From contig QEFD01000114.1 of NCBI GenBank assembly GCA_003086435.1, positions 1 through 5,513 of the forward strand: a stretch of 5,513 nt of DNA, given 5' to 3'. The position numbers and the translations under genes are program-made. Positions 1-5,513 of the stretch are shown here, piece after piece; the first letter of the stretch is position 1; every line of letters begins with the position of its first letter. The notes below the pieces were generated by a model that was given only the letters and a program-made list of their open reading frames with translations, was not told the DNA's origin and made no database searches. The DNA comes from Acidianus hospitalis. GTDB lineage: Archaea; Thermoproteota; Thermoprotei_A; Sulfolobales; Sulfolobaceae.

Positions 1-126
1 TATTTGTGCTTTGTAGCTTGTTTAATTTCTCTAAGAGACTACATTAAACTTCTAATTCTACTGCTGATTTAGAATTTATATCAAAGAGGTGAGTCTAAGA
101 AAATTCAACCAAGAAGCATGCATTTC
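1..126. other. Intergenic or flanking DNA, no supportable gene
   Basis: I see no convincing gene here. The + frame beginning at base 1 is open for 23 codons to a TAG at 70-72 and could in principle be the tail of a gene entering from the left, but nothing in it is recognisable. A Shine-Dalgarno-like GAGGTGA lies at 86-92 with no ATG at a useful distance behind it. A GTG at 89 opens only a 19-codon frame. Confidence 0.4.
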
Positions 127-140
127 GGCAAATTTTAAAA
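127..140 (+). promoter_or_regulatory. BRE/TATA promoter of the APC permease gene
   Basis: A purine-rich BRE-like GGCAAA (127-132) runs directly into TTTTAAAA (133-140), a close match to the Sulfolobales TATA consensus. In these archaea transcription starts about 26-27 bases after the box centre, which predicts a start at about 163. An ATG begins exactly there, implying a leaderless transcript. Confidence 0.65.
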
Positions 141-162
141 ATTCTTAGTTATGTCATGTCTT

Positions 163-1524
163 ATGACAGACCTAGAAAAAGGTGCAGTAGGCTTTAGAGA
201 GCTTTTGGGTCAATCTATTGCTTTAATAGCTCCCTTAGGTGCAGTAGCTGCAACATTAACCGGAGCAGCTCAGTTCGCATTAGGTTCTTTACCTCTCTCT
301 TATTTAATAGGCATCTTTGGAGTACTTTTTTGGATTAATGTTCCTTACCAATTCTCCAGGAAAATAGGTAGTGCAGGAGGATTTTACGACTTTGCAGAGA
401 AGGGAATAGGTAAGAGATTTGGAATATTTACCGGTTACCTTTACCTCTTTTCGTATTTTAACGTAATAACAAACTCAATCATATTTGTCGGAGGAGTTTT
501 CATACCTTCAATGCTAAGCCAATTCTTTAACATTACTTTACCTTCATTAATATGGATTCCAATAATGTTAATTTTCCTCGCTTTAATAACTACGTTGGCC
601 TATCTGGGAATTAGGCCTTCTTTAAGGTACAGCTTGATTACTTCAATAATTGAAATAGCCCTTCTAGTGATTTTCTCGATCATTATCATAGTGAAGGCTG
701 GGCCTAGGAACACTTTAGAGCCTTTTACTCCAACTCCGGCAGGTGGTTGGGCACCGGTGTTTGAGGGAATGATTTTAGCAATCTTTTCCATGTCAGGTTC
801 TTCTGGAGCTGTTTATATAGCTGAAGAAACTAAGAATCCGTTAAAAGATGTTAAGAAGGCGGTTTTAATAAGTTTCTTAATTACCGGCGTAGTATTCGTG
901 CTAACTTCATATGCAATGGTAATAGGCTGGGGAATAAATAATATGTCAACGTTTGCTCCTTCTGGAGTGCCGGGGTTAATATTGGCTGACAAGTATGTAG
1001 GGCCTACATTTGTTGCAATATTATTGGCTTTCATATTGAACAGCTTCTTTGCAGGATCTTTAGCTCCGTTAAATTCAGCCTCTAGGTTACTTTACGCCTT
1101 AGGTAGAGATAACGTTGCTCCAACTTACGTCTCAAAGGTTCACGAGAAGTTTAAGAGCCCTTCAAACGCAATTCTATTGCTTGGCCTTCTTTCAGGGGTA
1201 GTTTCATTAATCACGGGATTAATAATGGGTCCATTTTACGGCTTCCTCTTCCTAATTAATATGTCTGCAATATCGTTGTTTATAGGCCATATGCTGGGAG
1301 ACGTAGCTTTACCTTTCTTCTATAAGAAAATAAGGGAATTCAACGTGGTTTATCATTTAATAGCTCCCATCGTCTCATTCATTATATTAATATTTGGAAT
1401 ATACTACAGCTTTTATCCGCCCACTTATCCAATAAATTACTCAGCAATTGCTACCGCAATTTATTCGCTCGGCGTTCTGGCTTTCATATTCTCCAGAAAA
1501 GTGAAAGTAAGCAAAAGGCGATAA
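163..1524 (+). CDS. APC-superfamily amino acid permease
   Basis: This is a complete membrane transporter of the amino acid-polyamine-organocation (APC) superfamily, expected to import an amino acid or related amine by secondary transport; the substrate cannot be read from sequence. From Met163 it is 453 residues, the usual size, with about 12 hydrophobic helices starting near residue 14 and ending near 444. Family hallmarks visible are the glycine-rich helix 1 (IALIAPLGA), KIGSAGGFYDFAEKGIG at 67-83, the conserved loop EETKNPLKDVKKAV at 221-234 and the signature NSASRLLYALGRDNVAP at 304-320. The C-terminus is short and basic. An ATG at 151 would add four residues (MSCL), but the TATA box at 133-140 puts the predicted transcript start at about 163, so I prefer the inner Met. 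The gene is monocistronic by spacing: 122 bases with T-runs and a new promoter follow. Family confidence is high, start confidence moderate. Confidence 0.93.
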   Translation: MTDLEKGAVGFRELLGQSIALIAPLGAVAATLTGAAQFALGSLPLSYLIGIFGVLFWINVPYQFSRKIGSAGGFYDFAEKGIGKRFGIFTGYLYLFSYFNVITNSIIFVGGVFIPSMLSQFFNITLPSLIWIPIMLIFLALITTLAYLGIRPSLRYSLITSIIEIALLVIFSIIIIVKAGPRNTLEPFTPTPAGGWAPVFEGMILAIFSMSGSSGAVYIAEETKNPLKDVKKAVLISFLITGVVFVLTSYAMVIGWGINNMSTFAPSGVPGLILADKYVGPTFVAILLAFILNSFFAGSLAPLNSASRLLYALGRDNVAPTYVSKVHEKFKSPSNAILLLGLLSGVVSLITGLIMGPFYGFLFLINMSAISLFIGHMLGDVALPFFYKKIREFNVVYHLIAPIVSFIILIFGIYYSFYPPTYPINYSAIATAIYSLGVLAFIFSRKVKVSKRR

Positions 1525-1536
1525 ATTTTAGTACTC

Positions 1537-1562
1537 CCTTTTTTACCTCAAATCCCTTTTTT
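1537..1562 (+). terminator. T-rich terminator after the APC gene
   Basis: Two T6 runs (1539-1544 and 1557-1562), each preceded by CCC, lie 15-38 bases after the stop codon. Archaeal polymerases terminate at such T-runs without needing a hairpin. This fits the separate promoter seen for the next gene. Confidence 0.5.
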
Positions 1563-1612
1563 AAACTTTCAAACTATTATAATTAATTTCTCCTCATTTC
1601 ATTATTAAAATT

Positions 1613-1621
1613 GCTTATATT
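1613..1621 (+). promoter_or_regulatory. TATA promoter of the first MFS gene
   Basis: GCTTATATT (1613-1621) follows an A-rich BRE-like stretch (TTAAAATT, 1605-1612). The predicted transcript start is about 1644, two or three bases before the ATG at 1647, so the mRNA is essentially leaderless. No Shine-Dalgarno motif is present. The box-to-ATG spacing of 33 bases matches that of the second MFS gene at 4534. Confidence 0.55.
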
Positions 1622-1646
1622 TCAGAAACACTCTTAATTCTCTGCC

Positions 1647-2993
1647 ATGGAGAAATCAAAAATAAGCGTCGTAAGTAGGATGGAAAGGCTTCCTTTAAGT
1701 AAGATACATTATAAATTCCTACTTTTAGTCATGGGTGGAGAATGGGTAGAAACGCTCATGCTCTTAGGAAACGGAGTTATAGCTACTGTCCTTTCAGCAG
1801 TTCTGTTCTCCAGTCTAAGCACTGCAGTTACTGCAATAACTACAGCGTTCTTTTTGGGAGAAACAGTGGGTAGTATATTATTCGGAAGGCTTTCCGACTT
1901 GAAAGGTAGGAGGACGGTATTTCTGGTTAATTTACTATTATTCGGCGGAGGAACTATAATTGCAGGATTTATGAGTAATTTTTACGCAATCTCTGCTTTA
2001 ATGTTCATTGCAGGAATAGGAGTAGGAGGGGAGTTTCCCTTAGTTGATACTTATACTTCAGAAATGATGCCAGGGAAATATAGAGGTAGAGGAGTTGCAT
2101 TAGTTTATACTTTAGCAGTAACTTCCGCACCGGTAATTGCAATAGTTACTTACTTCTCTTCTCATCCGCTCAACTACTACTCTTGGAGGATTCCATTATG
2201 GTTCATGGGTGTTGCAGCACTGATAGTCTGGGCTTTAAGAACTAGGCTAGACGAATCTCCTAGGTGGTTAGAGAATAAAGGAAGACATGAGGAGGCAAAT
2301 AAGATTGTTGAAAAATGGGAGAATGCTGTATTAAAAGAAGGGAAGGTGTTACCTGAACCCGAAAAAGTTGAAGTTGTTGAACAGCACTCTAAGATCTCCG
2401 AGCTTTTCTCCAAGGATTTAAGAACAAGGACTATAATGATGTTAATATTCCAATTCTTCCAGTCTGGAATCTTCTATGGCTTTGTAGTACTGGCTCCGTC
2501 TTTTCTGTTAGCTAAGGGAATAAGCTTAGTTAATACCTTGCTGTTCTCAATAATAATTGACACCGGATTCATTGCAGGAAGCGTATTTAATTATTTCATC
2601 ATTGATAGGGTTGACAGGAAATACGGAATAATAGGCTCTGCAGTATTTGCCGGGATTTTAGGAACACTTTTTGCACTAGTATCAAACGTTTACCTGACAG
2701 TATTACTAGGATTTCTAGTTGCCTTTACTTTATGGAATTTCTCAAACTTCTTCCACACTTATCAGGCAGAAATATTCCCAACGAGAGTTAGGTCCACCGG
2801 TGCAGGGTTAGTTTATAGCGTAAGTAGGTTTTCCACGTCAATCCTTGTGTTAATGATAACTGCCTTCTTCCTACCTAGAGGGCTGTTAGCGACTTTCGGA
2901 ATAATATGGGTGTTCATCGCAATAGTATCTTTAGACATAGGTTTACTAGGACCAAGAACTACAGGAAAGAAATTGGAGGAAATATCAAGATAA
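1647..2993 (+). CDS. MFS transporter (sugar/metabolite:proton symporter type)
   Basis: This is a complete 448-residue major facilitator superfamily permease that should move a small organic solute across the cytoplasmic membrane using an ion gradient; the substrate is unknown. It has two six-helix halves (roughly 25-198 and 262-434) joined by a charged cytoplasmic loop at about 199-260. Motif A is GRLSDLKGRRT at 80-90, with a weaker second-half copy DRVDRKYG at 320-327. Helix 4 carries GIGVGGEFPLVDTYTSE (123-139), followed by the RGRG turn at 146-149. DESPRWL at 202-208 resembles the PESPRWL of sugar porters, and AEIFPTRVRSTGAG (374-387) is the matching second-half motif. The start is set by the TATA box 33 bases upstream. 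The stop codon lies inside the end of the opposite-strand PIN-like gene, a 9-bp convergent overlap. MFS membership is certain; a sugar-versus-carboxylate choice is not possible. Confidence 0.95.
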   Translation: MEKSKISVVSRMERLPLSKIHYKFLLLVMGGEWVETLMLLGNGVIATVLSAVLFSSLSTAVTAITTAFFLGETVGSILFGRLSDLKGRRTVFLVNLLLFGGGTIIAGFMSNFYAISALMFIAGIGVGGEFPLVDTYTSEMMPGKYRGRGVALVYTLAVTSAPVIAIVTYFSSHPLNYYSWRIPLWFMGVAALIVWALRTRLDESPRWLENKGRHEEANKIVEKWENAVLKEGKVLPEPEKVEVVEQHSKISELFSKDLRTRTIMMLIFQFFQSGIFYGFVVLAPSFLLAKGISLVNTLLFSIIIDTGFIAGSVFNYFIIDRVDRKYGIIGSAVFAGILGTLFALVSNVYLTVLLGFLVAFTLWNFSNFFHTYQAEIFPTRVRSTGAGLVYSVSRFSTSILVLMITAFFLPRGLLATFGIIWVFIAIVSLDIGLLGPRTTGKKLEEISR

Positions 2994-3287
2994 CTTCTCG
3001 TGCAATTCCTTCAACATTTTTACGTACATTTTTTCGTATTTATCAACTTTTAGAATTATTGCCCTCTCACACTTAAGGAAATCTTTATCAGTCGTTATAA
3101 TATAACCTTGTATTAACCTAGCGTATATCATTATTTGGTGGTCGTACTTATATGGAGTAATGAAAGGATTAAATCCCAAGTACTTTAGCCTATTCTTGCA
3201 CCAATAATAAAATCCTTTCAAAGAAAGGTCGAAGATGATGGGAATTCCCTCGTGCTTTACGAGGCTTAGCACACGGTCTTTACTCAT
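2985..3287 (-). CDS. PIN-like (DUF5615/Mut7-C type) small protein, putative nuclease
   Basis: This is a small soluble protein of 100 residues from the ATG at 3287, or 111 from an ATG at 3320. The pattern matches PIN-like proteins of the DUF5615/Mut7-C kind, relatives of VapC toxins that use clustered acidic residues to bind metal and cut RNA. Visible are a hydrophobic strand ending in aspartate (IPIIFD, D20), a helix with LKYLGFNPF, then YDHQIMIYAR (D49), then the hallmark strand YIITTDKDF (D67, D69), with a basic helical C-terminus. I prefer the 3287 start because the best TATA element (3324-3331) puts transcription near 3301, downstream of 3320, and the family usually starts just before the first strand. 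No antitoxin gene sits beside it; DUF433-type partners are common for this family. The gene is intact while its upstream neighbours are decayed. Family assignment is by pattern only, toxin activity is inference. Confidence 0.72.
   Translation of the reverse strand: MSKDRVLSLVKHEGIPIIFDLSLKGFYYWCKNRLKYLGFNPFITPYKYDHQIMIYARLIQGYIITTDKDFLKCERAIILKVDKYEKMYVKMLKELHEKLS
3017..3034 (+). terminator. T-run terminator of the first MFS gene, inside the convergent gene
   Basis: TTTTT (3017-3021) and TTTTTT (3029-3034) occur 24-41 bases after the MFS stop codon. Because the convergent gene occupies this stretch, the MFS transcript would end antisense to the 3' part of the PIN-like mRNA. Confidence 0.35.
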
Positions 3288-3298
3288 CGGGAATTCCC
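3240..3298 (-). promoter_or_regulatory. Paired palindromes and hairpin around the PIN-like start codon
   Basis: Two identical perfect 10-bp palindromes, GGGAATTCCC, lie at 3240-3249 and 3289-3298, 49 bases apart. A third element, the hairpin CCTCGT-5 nt-ACGAGG (3248-3264), abuts the first copy. One palindrome is just upstream of the ATG at 3287, the other is at about codons 13-16. Because each copy is self-complementary, the two can also pair with each other in the mRNA and enclose the start codon and the small hairpin. They could be protein-binding half-sites, an RNA control element, or chance plus coding constraint. Confidence 0.4.
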
Positions 3299-3323
3299 CC
3301 TTATTTCTTTTCCTCATCATTAT

Positions 3324-3331
3324 ATTTTAAG
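3324..3331 (-). promoter_or_regulatory. TATA box of the PIN-like gene
   Basis: Read on the minus strand the element is CTTAAAAT, followed by ATA. It predicts a transcript start near 3301, giving a leader of about 14 bases before the ATG at 3287 and excluding the ATG at 3320. A-rich sequence further upstream (minus strand, near 3345) is a weaker alternative that would serve the longer start. Confidence 0.4.
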
Positions 3332-3370
3332 CTTTACAGTTTTTTGCATCGGAAACATCTCAATCTCACT

Positions 3371-3378
3371 CTATATAC
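3371..3378 (+). promoter_or_regulatory. Relic TATA box of the HEPN/MNT unit
   Basis: CTATATAC predicts a transcript start at about 3401, where an ATG begins. This would be a leaderless start for the decayed HEPN gene and is divergent from the PIN-like promoter. No clear BRE is present, so it may no longer work. Confidence 0.35.
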
Positions 3379-3400
3379 CAGAGATAATTGAAACTATTTT

Positions 3401-3760
3401 ATGATTATTGAGAAAGAAAACTGTCATTGGGCCTTGAAATTAAATAATACCTTATCCTTCACTTATCCTATGAGCTTCTTATTTCCTCTTGGTGAAGGAT
3501 TATGGAATCTCGTGTTTTCTTAGAGCAATCGTTTATGTTTAATGATTATCTTAAAACTCATAACTTAAGCGAACTGGTTGACGAATTAAGCAATTTGAGA
3601 GAATAAATAGAAATTGACTTATTAGCTCAGGCTTATATACTTTCCCTTTTCTAAGGAAACAGCTGAAAGCTTTGTAGGAAAAAGTAATGAATAAGTTGTA
3701 TTTTCTAGATTTGGCCTAAAGCATGAAGGGAAAAGAAAAAGAACATCAATTCCTATTTGA
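3401..3760 (+). pseudogene. Decayed HEPN-domain gene (toxin of a HEPN/MNT pair)
   Basis: No single frame stays open, but reading across frames gives HEPN-like fragments. From ATG 3401, IIEKENCHWAL resembles the start of a HEPN core helix (the K-x-N-Y-H-W-A region). A second frame, from ATG 3502, encodes a 34-residue piece containing DYLKTHNLSELVDELSNL, matching the family's G-x-x-x-T-H-x-L segment. After an in-frame TAA (3604) it continues IEIDLLAQAYILS, then shifts near 3640-3650 into FSKETAESFVGKSNE, stop, VVFSRFGLKHEGK, the expected C-terminal helices. The middle of the domain, including the usual R-x4-6-H active-site region, cannot be reconstructed. ATG 3502 has an SD-like GGTGA at 3491-3495, so a short peptide could still be made. 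The tail overlaps the MNT remnant, as in intact HEPN/MNT pairs. The C-terminal half is the more convincing part. Confidence 0.5.
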
Positions 3761-3977
3761 ATAGAATATAGGAAATTGCAAGAGAAAGAGATCCTAAAGT
3801 AAGAGTTATCGGTAGCTTCGTTAGAGGCAATTTTAATCCTGATGTTTAACTAACGTGAAAGGCTAGGAAGATATATTAACTATTTATTACGAGACTAATA
3901 ATGCCTTAGGTAGACCGAATTCATTTGAGATTCATGAGGAAGATGGTATTCCAAGTTTATTGACTAAGGAAGTTTAA
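3723..3977 (+). pseudogene. Decayed MNT-type nucleotidyltransferase gene (antitoxin)
   Basis: Three frames must be joined. MKGKEKEHQFLFE from ATG 3723 ends at TAG 3762. The next frame gives EIARERDPKVRVIGSFVRG (3772-3828) and NFNPD. A third frame gives LTNVKG, stop, EDILTIYYETNNALGRPNSFEIH and ends at TAA 3975. The order is that of minimal nucleotidyltransferases: strand, G-S-x-x-R-G loop, D-x-D, then the F-E-I-H strand near the C-terminus. Intact members read about FGS-x-x-RG followed by PDSDIDVL. Here the residue before GS is lost and the D-x-D region is collapsed to PDV, so the metal-binding aspartate pair is gone even if frames were restored. Such proteins act as antitoxins that modify a HEPN partner, and the HEPN remnant lies directly upstream and overlaps. 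The gene is non-functional as it stands. Confidence 0.65.
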
Positions 3978-4010
3978 GGGGCCTAAAAATCACAGTGTGA
4001 CAATAATTTC

Positions 4011-4322
4011 TCAGACAGAATTTAAAATTCTCCTTATTTTATCCTTTACTTCAAATAATCTATTGGAAGTTAATTTCATGGAAGCCGACGTAATTCCCAC
4101 GCTATTAGCAAAATTTCTACAATTTATTACCGGTTTTTCTAGCAGCTTCGAAAAGCAATTCAGATTTCTACCCAATCTTTAACTAGATTTCCTCTAACTG
4201 CTATGATTTTTATTGCTTCTTCTACTGCTTTACTTCTCACTGGCATTTGCAGTATCTTCCTTGGCTAGAAACTCTTCGGCCTCTTTTAAGTAAGCTTCTG
4301 CTGAGGTTAAAGGTCTTAACAT
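4011..4322 (-). pseudogene. Decayed PaREP1-family gene
   Basis: From ATG 4322 (minus strand) the first frame encodes 30 residues including AEAYLKEAEEFLAKED and NASEK, then stops (4230). A shift restores KAVEEAIKIIAVRGNLVKDW (to TGA 4160), another gives ELLFEAARKTGNKL (to TAG 4117), and after further stops the same frame shows GNYVGFHEINFQ (about 4065-4094). This order, YL-x-EA-x-E, ASEK...KAVEEAIK, LF-x-AARK and GFHE, is the pattern of the PaREP1 family, small helical HEPN-superfamily proteins multiplied in crenarchaea and of uncertain function. At about 100 codons it is shorter than usual (about 150-170), so internal deletions are likely. It is convergent with the MNT remnant, ending some 34 bases away. 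With at least two frameshifts and several stops it cannot make a full protein. Confidence 0.65.
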
Positions 4323-4500
4323 ATTATAAAATTATGTTTAGCACTTATTTATTTTTCTACCTCTGTTCACGAATTAAAGGCCAAGAGAATTATCACTCTT
4401 AAGTTGGAATTTTATAATTGTAAAACTTTACAGATATAAGTGAGAATAACTTTATTTACCTATATATACATAATTAAATTTATTCAACATTTCTAGGCAA
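4323..4500. other. Intergenic region, no gene seen
   Basis: Very AT-rich DNA between the divergent PaREP1 remnant and the last MFS gene. No open frame of interest was found. It contains the small inverted repeat at 4419-4432 and several TATA-like stretches (for example 4461-4470), none at a distance that suits a recognisable start codon. Confidence 0.5.
4419..4432. repeat. Short inverted repeat TGTAAA-AC-TTTACA
   Basis: Six-base arms are separated by two bases, about 70 bases upstream of the TATA box of the MFS gene at 4534. The form suits a dimeric regulator site, but a 6-bp arm in AT-rich DNA is weak evidence. Confidence 0.2.
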
Positions 4501-4508
4501 CTTTATAT
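4501..4508 (+). promoter_or_regulatory. TATA promoter of the second MFS gene
   Basis: CTTTATAT predicts a transcript start at about 4531, three bases before the ATG at 4534, so the mRNA is nearly leaderless. Box-to-ATG spacing (33 bases) and the start context GCCATGG are the same as for the MFS gene at 1647. Confidence 0.55.
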
Positions 4509-4533
4509 GTAAGTAATAAAATAATGTATTGCC

Positions 4534-5513
4534 ATGGGAGAAGAAGAATTATTAAAGAAAATGGATTTAAACTCAGCAACAAAAATTTACTGGACTTTGA
4601 CAGCTTTAGCAACAATTGGGGGCTTCCTCTTTGGTTATGATACAGCAGATATAGGAACTGCATTAGATTTAATTCCGTATCATTTATCGGCCTTTGCTTT
4701 GGGCTATCTGGTCGCGGGAGCATCTTTGGGCGCAGCTATTGGAGCAATAATTGCAGGTCCTTTAACGGATAAATACGGTAGAAAATCGATACTCCTCATT
4801 GACGCATTAATTTACGCAATAGGAGCTATAGTTTCTGCCTTAACTATTAATGCTGATATGTTGCTTATAGCTAGAACTTTCATAGGCTTAGCAGTAGGTG
4901 CTGACTCAGCAATAGCTACAGCTTATATTGCAGAGTATGCCCCTAAAAATAAGAGAGGAAGTCTAGAAATGTTGCAAGAATGGATGATTACGGCTGCACA
5001 AACTATATCTTACATTATAGGCTTCTTTATACTCTTTGAATTTCCTTCATTAGCTTACAATCTAGATTGGAGGGTAATATTGGGATTGGCAGCAATTCCT
5101 GCAATAATAGGCTTAATATATAGAATGAAGATGCCTGAGTCCCCTAGGTGGTTATTAATTAAAGGAAAATTTGACAAACTAAAACAGACATTAAGTATTT
5201 TAGGAATAAATAACGTGAGCGATGACGACTTATATGCCTTAGCTAACCAAGTTAAGGCTGATAAACCTAAATTTACTCCAGGGGTAAAGAGAGCTTTATT
5301 AGTAGGTGGGTTATGGATGATGTTCCAACAAATAACTGGAATTAATATTCCATTCTATTACGGTCCTTACATATTTGCACCTTTCTTTGGAGGAGGCGAT
5401 GGGCTATCAGCAATAAGGACAGGGATTTTGGCTACTTTAATAATTTCCGCAACTCAAACTATAATAGTCCTAGTAGCATTGAAATATATTGATCAAATAG
5501 GCAGAAAAGGTTT
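4534..5513 (+). CDS. Sugar-porter-type MFS transporter, 3' end outside the window
   Basis: The frame is open from ATG 4534 to the window edge: 326 codons plus two bases. It encodes the first half and start of the second half of a major facilitator protein, probably of the sugar porter family. Helix 1 holds [13 protein letters not shown] (29-41), close to the family's G-x-x-FGYD motif. Motif A is [11 protein letters not shown] (75-85). [15 protein letters not shown] (128-142) matches the P-x-Y-x-x-E-x-x-P-x-x-x-RG signature except for the first proline. [12 protein letters not shown] is at 201-212, and [17 protein letters not shown] (265-281) is the helix 7 motif that lines the sugar site. DQIGRKG at the edge is the second-half motif A. 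It should import a sugar or related solute with protons, but the substrate is not determined. The start is supported by the TATA box 33 bases upstream. Family members are 440-500 residues, so about 120-170 are missing. Confidence 0.92.
   Translation, partial: MGEEELLKKMDLNSATKIYWTLTALATIGGFLFGYDTADIGTALDLIPYHLSAFALGYLVAGASLGAAIGAIIAGPLTDKYGRKSILLIDALIYAIGAIVSALTINADMLLIARTFIGLAVGADSAIATAYIAEYAPKNKRGSLEMLQEWMITAAQTISYIIGFFILFEFPSLAYNLDWRVILGLAAIPAIIGLIYRMKMPESPRWLLIKGKFDKLKQTLSILGINNVSDDDLYALANQVKADKPKFTPGVKRALLVGGLWMMFQQITGINIPFYYGPYIFAPFFGGGDGLSAIRTGILATLIISATQTIIVLVALKYIDQIGRKG

Noticed and set aside
83..148. Small GTG-started frame after AAAGAGGTGAG
   Set aside because: It has only 19 codons, the Shine-Dalgarno-like motif overlaps the GTG itself, and there is no suitably placed TATA box.
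600..1034. Two minus-strand open frames (600-791 and 813-1034) opposite the permease gene
   Set aside because: They lie fully inside a strongly supported permease coding region, show no family pattern or promoter, and are explained as antisense shadows.
2177..2413. A 78-codon minus-strand frame opposite the first MFS gene
   Set aside because: It is antisense to the conserved DESPRWL and charged-loop segment, with low-complexity serine-rich sequence and no promoter.
3997..4182. A 61-codon plus-strand frame
   Set aside because: It is antisense to the PaREP1 remnant, whose LFEAARK and GFHE motifs on the other strand explain the sequence. It has no recognisable product or promoter.
3401..4322. 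The idea that the broken frames reflect sequencing errors or programmed frameshifting
   Set aside because: There are many independent stops and shifts plus motif-deleting losses in three neighbouring genes, while flanking genes are clean over kilobases. Errors or recoding would not cluster this way.
3371..4470. Possible insertion sequence, CRISPR array or tRNA attachment site explaining the decayed zone
   Set aside because: I found no terminal inverted repeats with target duplications, no regularly spaced repeats, no transposase motifs and no tRNA-like cloverleaf sequence.
4493..4723. A 76-codon minus-strand frame across the start of the last MFS gene
   Set aside because: It covers the TATA box and first helices of a well-supported transporter; its leucine-rich sequence is the complement of a membrane helix.

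Overview
The window looks like chromosomal DNA of a thermoacidophilic crenarchaeon, most likely a member of the Sulfolobales. This is an inference. It rests on AT-rich DNA, AGA/AGG-dominated arginine codons, TATA-type archaeal promoters placed so that transcripts begin at or within a few bases of the start codon, T-run terminators, and remnants of HEPN/MNT and PaREP1 families that are abundant in this group. No species can be named from the sequence alone.

Layout: (1) Positions 1-162 hold no supportable gene and end in a clear BRE/TATA promoter. (2) 163-1524 (+) is an APC-superfamily amino-acid permease. (3) 1647-2993 (+) is a complete 12-helix MFS transporter with its own promoter. (4) 2985-3287 (-), possibly from 3320, encodes a small PIN-like (DUF5615/Mut7-C type) protein convergent with the MFS gene; the 3' ends overlap by 9 bp. 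(5) About 3400-4322 has no intact gene but is not empty. I read it as three decayed genes: a HEPN-domain gene, an overlapping MNT-type nucleotidyltransferase gene (both +), and a PaREP1-family gene (-) facing them. (6) 4323-4533 is intergenic and carries the promoter of the next gene. (7) 4534-5513 (+) is the first 326 codons of a sugar-porter-type MFS transporter that runs off the window.

The three transporters are each preceded by their own TATA element, so they look like separate units, not one operon. Together they suggest a region for uptake of amino acids and organic or sugar substrates. The segment between the two MFS genes is best described as a toxin-antitoxin graveyard. One small PIN-like gene is still open, and its neighbours (HEPN toxin, MNT antitoxin, PaREP1) are broken by frameshifts, stops and small deletions, including loss of part of the MNT catalytic motif. 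The most unusual local feature is a pair of identical perfect palindromes (GGGAATTCCC) flanking the preferred start codon of the PIN-like gene. They could pair with each other in the mRNA and enclose that start codon.
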